Assembly (NCBI RefSeq): GCF_013408525.1
Contig: NZ_JACBZM010000001.1
Location: forward strand, 1,426,001-1,490,000
DNA: 64,000 nucleotides
Direction of reading: 5' to 3'
Source: Nocardioides aromaticivorans
GTDB lineage: Bacteria; Actinomycetota; Actinomycetes; Propionibacteriales; Nocardioidaceae
The position numbers and the translations under genes were made by a program. Below the pieces are notes generated by a model, which was not told the DNA's origin, made no database searches, and worked only from the letters and a program-made list of their open reading frames with translations. Below, in pieces: positions 57,268-64,000 of this stretch (the first letter of the stretch is position 1; each line of letters starts with the position of its first letter).

Positions 57268-58878
57268 GTGACGACAGGAACGGACGAGCTCCGCGACCCG
57301 ATCGCGAAGTCGTGGCAGCGCGCCACGATGGCCGGGCTGACCCCGGGCAACGCGCTGGACCACCTGACCTACAGCGACGTGGACACGTCGGGCCCCCTGC
57401 TCTCGGCGGCGTCGGCGGTGCTCGACGAGCTCAACGACCAGCTGCAGGGGACGATGTTCTCGACCCTGCTCGTCGACCGCGAGGGCCGGATCGCGCAGCG
57501 CTGGTGCGGCGACCGCGGCGGTCGCCGGGCCTTCGACAACCTCGGCCTCGATGTCGGCGCCTCGCTCCTCGAGGAGGCGGTGGGCACCAACGCCCTCGGC
57601 ACCGTGCTGGAGACCCGCACGAGCATCGCCATCAACGGTGGTGAGCACTTCGCCGTGCCGCTGCGGCGGTTCAGCTGCTACGGCCACCCGATCTTCCACC
57701 CGACCACGCGCCGGATCGAGGGGGTCCTCGACATCACCGCGCTCATGGAGGAGGCCAGCCCGCTGCTGCCGCCGCTCGTGGCCCGCGCCGTCGCGGACAT
57801 CGAGCAGCGCCTGCTCGACCGCAGCCGGGTCTCCGACAAGCAGCTCCTCGCCGCCTTCCAGGCCGCCGGCACCCGGCGCCGCGCCGTGGTCGCGATCGGG
57901 CAGGACCTGTTCATGTCCAACCAGGCCGCCTCCGACCTGCTCGGCTCGACCGACGTCGCGCTGCTGCGGATGCTGGTCGGCGACCTGCACGACAACGCCG
58001 ACGTGGACCTGACCCTTGAGTCCGGGCTGGAGGTCCGGGTCGAGGCCAGCCGGGTCGGTGGCGCGCGCGGCGGCGCCCTGCTGCACGTCGAGCCCCGCCG
58101 CGAGCTGCGCGTCGCTCCGCGGGCGGTCCGTCCGGACCTCGCCCACGCGCCGGTGCTGGTCTCCGGCCCGCCGGGCTCCGGCCGGTCGACCGAGGCGCGA
58201 CGCAGCAGCGAGGTCCAGCCGGTCACCGTCCTCACCGCCGCCTCGGCCCTGCTCGACGGCGCCGAGGCCTGGGCCCGCAACTTCGGCGCGCTCGTACGCG
58301 CCGGCCAGGGGACCGTCTGCGTCGACGGCATCGACCTGCTGCCCGACGACCTGATCGACCTCGTCGCGACCCACCTCGCCGAGCGGAAGGCGCCCCGGCT
58401 CGTGCTGGTGTGCGGTCCGGTCGAAGGCCTCTCGGGGCGAGCCGCAGCGCTCGCCGGGGAGTGCACCGAGCGCCGCGTCCTCGCGCCCCTGGCGAGCCGG
58501 CCGCACGAGCTTCCCGAGCTGGTACGACGGATGCTGGCCGACCTCGGCGCCGGCTCCTCGCTGCACTTCACGCCGGGCGCGCTCCGTGCCCTCTCGGCCC
58601 AGCCCTGGCCCGGCAACCTGCGCGAGCTGCGGGCCGTCGTCGACCACGTCGTACGCCACCAGCGCACCGGCGCCGTCGTCCTCGACCAGCTGCCGGAGGC
58701 CTACCGGGCCCAGGAGCCGACGAAGAAGCTGGCGCCGATCGAGCATGCAGAGCGCGCCGTCATCGTCGAGGCCCTGCGCGAGCACGACGGCAACAAGGTG
58801 AAGGCCGCGCAGTCGCTGGGCATCTCGCGCACCACCCTCTACGCGAAGATGCGGGCGCTGCGGATCACGGTCTACTGA
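57268..58878 (+). CDS. AcoR/MimR-like regulator (GAF, degenerate AAA+, Fis-type HTH)
   Basis: A 536-aa regulator from GTG 57268 (GAGGAGGGA). The N-terminus DPIAKSWQRATMAGLTPG is typical of AcoR-type activators. A GAF domain follows (~50-190: LLVDREGRIAQRWCGD...LLEEAVGTNALGTVLETRTSIAINGGEHFA). A reduced AAA+ part has a Walker A-like GPPGSGRST and VCVDGIDLLPDD, but no GAFTGA loop, so it should not contact sigma-54. The C-terminal Fis-type HTH is ALREHDGNKVKAAQSLGISRTTLYAKMRALRI. Divergent from the ADH operon, it most likely binds the TGTTCAG-N3-CTGGACA sites and activates amine/alcohol oxidation genes. Confidence 0.88.
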   Translation: MTTGTDELRDPIAKSWQRATMAGLTPGNALDHLTYSDVDTSGPLLSAASAVLDELNDQLQGTMFSTLLVDREGRIAQRWCGDRGGRRAFDNLGLDVGASLLEEAVGTNALGTVLETRTSIAINGGEHFAVPLRRFSCYGHPIFHPTTRRIEGVLDITALMEEASPLLPPLVARAVADIEQRLLDRSRVSDKQLLAAFQAAGTRRRAVVAIGQDLFMSNQAASDLLGSTDVALLRMLVGDLHDNADVDLTLESGLEVRVEASRVGGARGGALLHVEPRRELRVAPRAVRPDLAHAPVLVSGPPGSGRSTEARRSSEVQPVTVLTAASALLDGAEAWARNFGALVRAGQGTVCVDGIDLLPDDLIDLVATHLAERKAPRLVLVCGPVEGLSGRAAALAGECTERRVLAPLASRPHELPELVRRMLADLGAGSSLHFTPGALRALSAQPWPGNLRELRAVVDHVVRHQRTGAVVLDQLPEAYRAQEPTKKLAPIEHAERAVIVEALREHDGNKVKAAQSLGISRTTLYAKMRALRITVY

Positions 58879-58900
58879 GACCGGATCCGCAGCGCCCGCA
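58850..58900. terminator. Bidirectional terminator formed partly by coding sequence and stop codon
   Basis: 17-bp arms 58850-58866 (TGCGGGCGCTGCGGATC) and 58884-58900 are exact inverted repeats. An inner 6-bp stem CGGTCT-ACTG-AGACCG (58868-58883) continues it with a single bulged A. The regulator's TGA (58876-58878) lies at the loop. It sits between convergent genes. Confidence 0.85.
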
Positions 58901-58913
58901 CCCGCGGAGGCCG

Positions 58914-59354
58914 TCAGCGCGCTGACGACACCTCCGCGGGCAGGTGGCGCCGGCGACCCGCCAGCCGTGCCACCAGGACCCCCACGGCGAGCACGACCTC
59001 GAGCCCGGCGACCAGGCTCGCGACGTGCATCAGGTCCCATCCCTCGCCGTGGAGGTGCGCCGCCACGTGGCCCGTCGCCGCGTGGGCCGCCCCGCCGTGC
59101 GCGGCGGGGCCTCCCGTCGTGCCCATCACCAGCAGGTGGAGGGCGACCATCGCGGCGGCGGTGCCGGCCGTCCACTCCCACGCCCGGGAGTCCGACGTCC
59201 GCCACAGTGCCGGCACGCAGCGCAGGCAGGCCAGCGCCGCAGCGAGCATGAGGAGCACGGCCAGCGGCGGCATCGCGCCGAGCGCCGCCACGTGCAGGCC
59301 GACCGAGACGACCGCCAGGCCGGCAGCGACCCGGCCGGCCACCAGGCCGGTCAC
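58914..59354 (-). CDS. His-rich small membrane protein coupled to copper amine oxidase
   Basis: A 146-aa protein from GTG 59354, overlapping the amine oxidase stop by GTGA. About four hydrophobic segments: VAAGLAVVSVGLHVAALGA, LAVLLMLAAALACLRCV, TAGTAAAMVALHLLVMG and VASLVAGLEVVLAVGVLVARL. The loop between helices 3 and 4 is His-rich (His86, 91, 96, 100, 102 and 110), with Cys43 and Cys46 in ACLRC. The His-rich loop and translational coupling suggest a part in copper handling or delivery to the oxidase (inference); it also resembles short DUF5134-like copper-related membrane proteins. Confidence 0.78.
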   Translation of the reverse strand: MTGLVAGRVAAGLAVVSVGLHVAALGAMPPLAVLLMLAAALACLRCVPALWRTSDSRAWEWTAGTAAAMVALHLLVMGTTGGPAAHGGAAHAATGHVAAHLHGEGWDLMHVASLVAGLEVVLAVGVLVARLAGRRRHLPAEVSSAR

Positions 59355-61315
59355 TTCATCCCCCGGCAGTGCGGGGTCGTCCCGGCCGGAACGTCGAGGG
59401 CCGGGTTCCGGTCGAAGAAGCCGACCGGCTTCAGCGTGAAGCCGGTGTAGTCGACCGGCATGACCGGCCAGTCCTCCGGGCGGGGGAAGTGCGTCAGGCC
59501 GAAGGTGTGCCAGAGGACGATGTCGGCGCCGTCGATGTCGCGGTCCTGCTCGACGTACCGCTCGAGGCCGTCGGTGCCGGGCGACTGGTTGACGATCTCG
59601 CCGGCCGGCCAGCGGTGGCCGTCGTCGTGCGCGCTGACCCACAGGTGGTGCGTCCCGAACGCGCCGCGCCTGGCGATGACCGAGGACGGGTCGGCGAGCA
59701 GGGTCGGCTGGCCCTCGGGGTGCAGCGCGTAGCCGACGGGCTGGCCGAGCCGGTTGGTCCGCTCCGGGTTGGTGACCAGCCAGGTCCGCGAGGCGAGGTT
59801 GTCCGCGTGCCGCCGCGCCTCGAGCTCGGTGCGCAGCCGGGTGTGCTGCTGGCGGAAGGCGTTGCCGTACGGGTTGACGTCGCTGACCGGCACCCGCACC
59901 GCGTCCACCTCGTCGACGGCGTTGGTGTGCCCGTCGACCGCCATGTCGAGGCGGGCGGAGAAGAGGTGCTGGTGGAAGGGAGCGCCCAGCCCGGGCGCCA
60001 TCTCGGTCGCGAACCCGTCCGGCCCCGTGTACGCCGACGTGAACACGATCCCCGTCGCCTTGGCCTCGAGCTCGATGGTGCCGTCGAGGTAGAGGTACCA
60101 GTAGAAGCCGTAGTCGTAGTTGCCGATCGTGAGGAAGAAGGAGATCACCAGGCGGCGCTGGCGCCGCGTCTCGGCCATGCCGTTGAACAGGTCGGTGTGC
60201 TTCCACAGCACGCCGTAGTCCTCCTCGTGCAGGCAGATCGCGTTCGTCAGGGTGCGTGGCTCGCCCTTCTCGTCGGCGATCACGGCGTCGACGTAGGTGA
60301 TCTCACCGAGGCAGTCGCAGCCGAGCTCGAGGGAGTTCGTGTAGCGACCGAAGATGTACTCGCCCTGGTCGAAGTAGTTGATCCAGTAGCGCGAGGGCGC
60401 CGGGTCGCCGTACGGCACGACCATCTCGGGGATCGAGGCCCGGTTGACGATGGGGCGCACCCCGCCCGGGGCGGCGTCGTCCTTCCACCCGAGCTGGTGG
60501 AGGACCAGGCCCTCGCGGACGTCGAAGGTGAACCGGAACTGCCAGTTCGCCCACTCGATGAGGTTGTCGGTGACGGTGAAGCTCGGGCCCTCGGGCTGGG
60601 TGATCTCGATCGGCTTGAGGTCGGTGCGGGTCGGCGACCCGTGCGGCTCGGCGTTCCACTCCCCCCGCTCCATCGGCACGTCCATCATCGCGTTGTCGGC
60701 GACGGCGAAGACCGCCCGCTCGGTCAGGTCGACGTAGGCGCAGACGCCGTCGATGGGGTGCGCCCACGGCAGGTCGGCCTCGTCGAGCTGCAGGAAGGCG
60801 AGCACCCGGCACATGCGGCGGCCCTGCTCGGCGGGGTCGCCGAAGTTGCCGGCCGACAGCGGCACCGCGCGGACCATCGCGGGGTCGATGCCCCGCTTCG
60901 CCATCGCGGCCAGCCAGTCGTCGCTGGCCAGCAGGATCTGCTCGATGTCCTCGAACTCCTCGTCGAGGATCGGGCCCTGGCCCTCCGCGAGGGCGTCGAT
61001 CGCGCGCGTCGACTCGACGGCACCCGCGCTCACGTCGACCACGACGCTCGTCGCGGCGCCGGAGGCGCGGTCCACGAGGATGCTGGCGACGGTACGACGG
61101 AACGGGTCGCCCTCGGCGTGGGCCAGCAGCTCGGCCTTGGGCGCCTCGAGCAGGCCGACGTAGACGAAGCGGGTGTCCGGCCCGAGCAGGCCCGCGGCGT
61201 CGACGACCTCACGGTTGGCGCTCACCTCCTCCGCGGTCAGCAGGGACAGGGGGTGCGCGGTGAGCGGCGCGGTGGGCGGCGCGGTGGCGGCCGGGCGGGT
61301 CGGGGTGGCGGTCAT
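59351..61315 (-). CDS. Copper amine oxidase (topaquinone-dependent primary-amine oxidase)
   Basis: A 654-aa enzyme, the usual length for bacterial cytosolic copper amine oxidases; no signal peptide. It converts a primary amine plus O2 to aldehyde, ammonia and H2O2. The cofactor site NYDY supplies Tyr400, which is self-processed to topaquinone. The catalytic base Asp lies in YFDQGEYIFG region, and copper ligands are HQHLFSARLD (two His) and the distal His in HTFGLTHFPRPEDWPVMP. RBS GGAG at ATG 61315. It lies 49 bp downstream of an APC permease in the same operon. Substrates such as tyramine, phenethylamine, histamine or an aliphatic amine are all possible. Confidence 0.95.
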   Translation of the reverse strand: MTATPTRPAATAPPTAPLTAHPLSLLTAEEVSANREVVDAAGLLGPDTRFVYVGLLEAPKAELLAHAEGDPFRRTVASILVDRASGAATSVVVDVSAGAVESTRAIDALAEGQGPILDEEFEDIEQILLASDDWLAAMAKRGIDPAMVRAVPLSAGNFGDPAEQGRRMCRVLAFLQLDEADLPWAHPIDGVCAYVDLTERAVFAVADNAMMDVPMERGEWNAEPHGSPTRTDLKPIEITQPEGPSFTVTDNLIEWANWQFRFTFDVREGLVLHQLGWKDDAAPGGVRPIVNRASIPEMVVPYGDPAPSRYWINYFDQGEYIFGRYTNSLELGCDCLGEITYVDAVIADEKGEPRTLTNAICLHEEDYGVLWKHTDLFNGMAETRRQRRLVISFFLTIGNYDYGFYWYLYLDGTIELEAKATGIVFTSAYTGPDGFATEMAPGLGAPFHQHLFSARLDMAVDGHTNAVDEVDAVRVPVSDVNPYGNAFRQQHTRLRTELEARRHADNLASRTWLVTNPERTNRLGQPVGYALHPEGQPTLLADPSSVIARRGAFGTHHLWVSAHDDGHRWPAGEIVNQSPGTDGLERYVEQDRDIDGADIVLWHTFGLTHFPRPEDWPVMPVDYTGFTLKPVGFFDRNPALDVPAGTTPHCRGMK

Positions 61316-61364
61316 GGTGGTCTCCTCGTGTCGGGATGGGTGGTGGAGGGCGGGGTCGGGCCGG

Positions 61365-62810
61365 TCAGGGCTGCGCGGGGGCAGGGACCGGGTCGGGGAC
61401 GGCCTGGCGTCGTACCGCCAGGGAGAGCAGGAGGCCGGCGGCGAAGGCGCCGATGAGGAGCGCCTTGAAGCAGGTGGCGACCGTCGCCGAGCCGCCGACG
61501 AGCAGGGCCAGGTTGTCGACCGTCATCCAGGCGAAGGCGGCGAGCCCGCAGATGGCGACGGCCGGGGCGATGACGGCCTGCCAGGGCGTGGCGAGACCCG
61601 GGTGGCGACGGAAGTAGGCCACCACCGCGACCGAGGTGAGCAGCATCAGCGCGATCAGGCCGACGACGGACACGGCCGCGAACCAGGTGAACACCTCGAG
61701 CACCGGGTCGAGCTGGAAGGCCAGGCAGAGCGCCAGCAGGACCGCACCGACGACCGACGTGGTCAGGGACGCGACGTGCGGCGAGCCGTGGTGCTCGTGG
61801 GCGCGGCCGAGCGCCGCCGGCAGCACCGCGACCTCGGAAGCGGGGTCGCCGAGCGTGTGGAGGTAGCGCGAGATGACGTTGTGGAAGGCGAGGATCGCCG
61901 CGAACACGCTGGTCACGAGCAGCACCTCGACGACGTCGCCGCCGAAGCCGCCGAGCACCGTCGTGGCGGTCTCGCCGAGCATCGTGCCCGGGTCGGCGAC
62001 CGCGCGGGCCACGGCGCCCTCGTCGCCCCACCACGAGACCAGCGCCCAGGCGGACAGGGCGTAGAAGCCGCCGATCAGCAGGAGCGCCGCGTACGTCGCC
62101 CGGGGGATCGTCCGGTCGGGGTCGCGCGCCTCGTTGCGGAAGATGGCGGTGGCCTCGAAGCCGATGTAGCCGGCGACGGCGAAGATCAGCGCGATCCCCG
62201 GGGCGCCGGAGGTGAATGCCGACGGGTCGAGGGCGGTGCTGGCCAGCCCCTCGTCGCCGCCGCCGCGGACGACCACCACGACGTTGAGGACCATCACGAC
62301 GGCGACCTCGGCGACGAGCAGCACGCCGAGGACCCGGCCCGAGAGCTCGATGTGGCGGTAGCCGAGCAGCGCGACGACGACCATCACCGCGACGCTCCAC
62401 ACCCCCCACGGCAGGTCCGGCCCTCCGTGGTCGGTGACCAGGACGTCGATGGCGCTGCCGATGAAGCCGTAGACGGCCAGCTGCACGGCGGCGTACGAGA
62501 CGAGCGCGAGGAAGGCGGAGCCGACCCCGGCCGGGCGGCCGAGCCCCCGGGCGACGTACGTCGAGAAGGCGCCGCCGGCGTCGACGTGCCGGGCCATGGT
62601 CGTGAAGCCGACCGCGAAGAAGAGCAGCACGACCGTGCAGACGACGTACGACGCGGGGAAGGCCGCACCGTTGCCCGCGGCGATGCCGATCGGGACGGTG
62701 CCGGCGACGACGGTCAGCGGGGCGGCTGCGGCGACGACCATGAAGACGATCGCGCCGACGCCGAGGCTGCCGGAGAGCCGGTGGTGACCGGCGGACGGGG
62801 TGGTGGACAT
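61365..62810 (-). CDS. APC-superfamily amino acid/amine permease
   Basis: A 481-aa transporter with about twelve membrane helices, from ATG 62810 (AAGGAG). Typical APC features: SGSLGVGAIVFMVVAAAAPLTVVAG at helix 1 with the unwound GAI/V turn, GFTTMARHVDAGGAFSTYVARGLGR (loop 2-3) and GYIGFEATAIFRNEARDPDRTIPRATYAALL (helix 6 and following). First gene of the operon with the copper amine oxidase, so it likely imports the amine. The TGTTCAG-N3-CTGGACA site lies 164 bp upstream. The intergenic region 62811-63166 (356 bp) also holds three TTCTCAYTCG repeats. Confidence 0.92.
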   Translation of the reverse strand: MSTTPSAGHHRLSGSLGVGAIVFMVVAAAAPLTVVAGTVPIGIAAGNGAAFPASYVVCTVVLLFFAVGFTTMARHVDAGGAFSTYVARGLGRPAGVGSAFLALVSYAAVQLAVYGFIGSAIDVLVTDHGGPDLPWGVWSVAVMVVVALLGYRHIELSGRVLGVLLVAEVAVVMVLNVVVVVRGGGDEGLASTALDPSAFTSGAPGIALIFAVAGYIGFEATAIFRNEARDPDRTIPRATYAALLLIGGFYALSAWALVSWWGDEGAVARAVADPGTMLGETATTVLGGFGGDVVEVLLVTSVFAAILAFHNVISRYLHTLGDPASEVAVLPAALGRAHEHHGSPHVASLTTSVVGAVLLALCLAFQLDPVLEVFTWFAAVSVVGLIALMLLTSVAVVAYFRRHPGLATPWQAVIAPAVAICGLAAFAWMTVDNLALLVGGSATVATCFKALLIGAFAAGLLLSLAVRRQAVPDPVPAPAQP

Positions 62811-62974
62811 CGGTGCTCCTTGTCGGGACGGGCCGGGATCGGCGCCTCCACGCTCGGCGGCGGACGTCTCCGTCCGGTCTCCGCCGGGTGAAGGTCTCCG
62901 CACCGCGGATGGGAACGGAGACGGGTCGTTCCGGGCGTGATGCAGCTCACTGTGCGCCGTCCCGGGGGCCGCGC

Positions 62975-62991
62975 TGTTCAGAAACTGGACA
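62975..62991. promoter_or_regulatory. 17-bp inverted-repeat operator upstream of permease-amine oxidase operon (site 3)
   Basis: TGTTCAG-AAA-CTGGACA, identical to site 2. It is 164 bp upstream of the permease start on the minus strand and 175 bp upstream of the divergent APC gene on the plus strand. Confidence 0.8.
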
Positions 62992-63025
62992 GCGTCGGGC
63001 GAACGGGATGACCGGGCGGACGGGC

Positions 63026-63101
63026 TTCTCACTCGGCCGCGCGGGACCCCCGCGGGTCGTTCTCATTCGACCCCGTCCGCGCGGTCGCGGATTCTCATTC
63101 G
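63026..63101 (+). repeat. Three TTCTCAYTCG direct repeats in a divergent intergenic region
   Basis: TTCTCACTCG (63026-63035), TTCTCATTCG (63060-63069) and TTCTCATTCG (63092-63101), spaced 34 and 32 bp, about three helical turns. They precede the APC permease at 63167 and may be regulatory sites or a decayed repeat. Confidence 0.6.
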
Positions 63102-63166
63102 GACCCCACACCGGGTTCACACCGACGTAGCGACGGGAGGCCCGTCAGGCGCTAGCGTCGGCCTCG

Positions 63167-64000
63167 ATGGACGGTGCGGACACCGGCTCCGGCCGGACTC
63201 TCGAGGGTGACCCGGTCGCGGCGCGGCTGCGGCCGTCCTCGCCTGTCGGCGGGCTCTCGCGCCGGACCCTCGCCTTCCCCCAGGTCCTGGCCCAGTCGGT
63301 CGCCGCGGTCGCACCGTCGGCGGTGATGGTGACGCTGCCCCTGCTCGCCCACCCGACCGCCGGCAGCCTGACGCCGGTCGTCTTCCTCGCCGTCGCGGCG
63401 CTCATGGTCGCGGTCGCCGGCTGCGTGAACTCCTTCGCGACGCGGATGGTCGCGCCCGGCGGGCTCTACAGCTACACCGTCAAGGGCCTCGGTCCGCGCG
63501 CCGGCCTGGTCGCCGGGCTCTCGCTGGTGATCGGGTACGCCGGCGCAGCGGCCGCCAGCGTCCTGGGCGCCACCGAGTTCCTGCTCGCCCTCCTCGACGA
63601 CCTCGGCATCGACCCGTCCGGATCCGGCGCGGCCCGTCCGCTGGCCTCGCTCGCGCTGGCCGCGGCCGCGGGCGCGGTGATGGTCCGTGGCGTGCGCCTG
63701 TCGGCCGGCGCGGTGCTCGTGGTCGAGGCGCTCGCGATCTCGACGGTGGTGGTCGTGCTCGGCGTCGCGGGCTGGACCGACCTGCGCATCGACGCCGGTC
63801 TCGGGAGCTCGGTCCCGGACGGCCACTGGGGCCTCGTGCTGCTCCTGGCGCTGGTCGCCTTCGTCGGGTTCGAGTCGGCGACGACCCTCAGCAGCGAGAC
63901 CCGCCGTCCGTTCAGCGCCGTACCCAGGGCGGTGCGGTGGACGCCCGTGGTCGCCGGCCTGCTCTTCGCCGGCGCCGCGCTGCTCGTGACCCGCGACGGC
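63167..64000 (+). CDS. APC-superfamily permease, N-terminal part (cut by window end)
   Basis: The frame is open from ATG 63167 to the last base (278 codons shown). It reads MDGADTGSGRTLEG, then a basic cytosolic stretch and at least seven hydrophobic segments. APC markers are LAFPQVLAQSVAAVAPSAVMVTLPLLA (helix 1), NSFATRMVAPGGLYSYTVKGLGPRAGLVAGLSLVIGYAGAA (loop 2-3 and helix 3) and LVAFVGFESATTLSSETRRPFSAVPRAVRWTPVVAGLLFAGAALL (helix 6 on). It is divergent from the first permease and may transport a related amine or amino acid. The stop lies outside the window. Ribosome site is weak and the start is therefore less certain. Confidence 0.85.
   Translation, partial: MDGADTGSGRTLEGDPVAARLRPSSPVGGLSRRTLAFPQVLAQSVAAVAPSAVMVTLPLLAHPTAGSLTPVVFLAVAALMVAVAGCVNSFATRMVAPGGLYSYTVKGLGPRAGLVAGLSLVIGYAGAAAASVLGATEFLLALLDDLGIDPSGSGAARPLASLALAAAAGAVMVRGVRLSAGAVLVVEALAISTVVVVLGVAGWTDLRIDAGLGSSVPDGHWGLVLLLALVAFVGFESATTLSSETRRPFSAVPRAVRWTPVVAGLLFAGAALLVTRDG

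Overview
The window comes from a very GC-rich, high-GC Gram-positive genome, most likely Nocardioides or a close relative in Nocardioidaceae. This is judged from base composition, frequent GTG starts with GTGA/ATGA gene overlaps, a bifunctional-type dCTP deaminase, an FBP-domain protein, DUF2510 membrane proteins, a SigE-family ECF sigma factor, KstR-type and IdeR-type boxes and an NDMA-dependent alcohol dehydrogenase. I count 56 protein genes (the first and last cut by the window edges) and one tRNA-Gly(CCC). There is no integrase, transposase, rRNA or CRISPR array, so this reads as core or near-core chromosome carrying many small repeats.

Layout. 1-7.3 kb: end of a secreted Ig-repeat protein, a sulfotransferase-like protein, a SnoaL-fold protein behind a KstR-type box, an alpha/beta hydrolase, a lipoprotein, FBP and DUF2461 proteins and small membrane or secreted proteins. 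7.3-12.1 kb: 21-bp tandem repeat, tRNA-Gly, SGNH hydrolase, dcd, an iron-regulated siderophore-interacting protein and a secreted CocE-like hydrolase. 12.1-15 kb: a three-gene RHH/DUF4097/42-aa module with its own promoter and operators, then an ECF sigma factor with a putative membrane partner. 15-29.5 kb: AbiEi-like protein, acyl-CoA synthetase, a large membrane Fe-S oxidoreductase with a repetitive C-terminal tail, secreted hydrolases, a second KstR-type box in front of a secreted beta-propeller-like protein, a GAF-GGDEF protein and a compact Ser/Thr kinase. 29.7-37.1 kb: a bkd-type 2-oxoacid dehydrogenase operon (E1alpha, E1beta, E2), then membrane proteins and a zinc metallopeptidase. 37.1-44.2 kb: a structured intergenic region and a translationally coupled transglutaminase / ATP-grasp-alpha-E / transglutaminase-DUF2126 operon. 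44.2-52.4 kb: DUF222-HNH protein, paralogous membrane proteins, a DDAH-like enzyme divergent from a GntR regulator, a 4-TM membrane protein, a phosphatase, a 3-hydroxyacyl-CoA dehydrogenase and a secreted protein. 52.5-64 kb: an amine/alcohol/aldehyde oxidation region (ALDH, VWA, MoxR, NDMA-ADH, an AcoR/MimR-like regulator, copper amine oxidase, APC permeases).

How the genes work together. In the last region one 17-bp inverted repeat, TGTTCAG-N3-CTGGACA, lies upstream of the ALDH gene, between the ADH operon and the regulator gene, and upstream of the permease/amine-oxidase operon. I read this as one regulon: amine uptake, oxidative deamination to an aldehyde, then aldehyde and alcohol oxidation.

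The most unusual signal is a roughly 40-bp repeat (starts GGTCTCG, ends CTCCTCGACCACCGG) at six sites. Three copies are in frame inside genes (E2, the DUF2126 protein, the HNH protein), two sit in a 153-bp tandem duplication, and one is expanded into a 28-29-bp array. A second recurring pattern is long inverted repeats that swallow or abut the stop codon of the neighbouring gene. All function calls come from reading the sequence; no database search was run.
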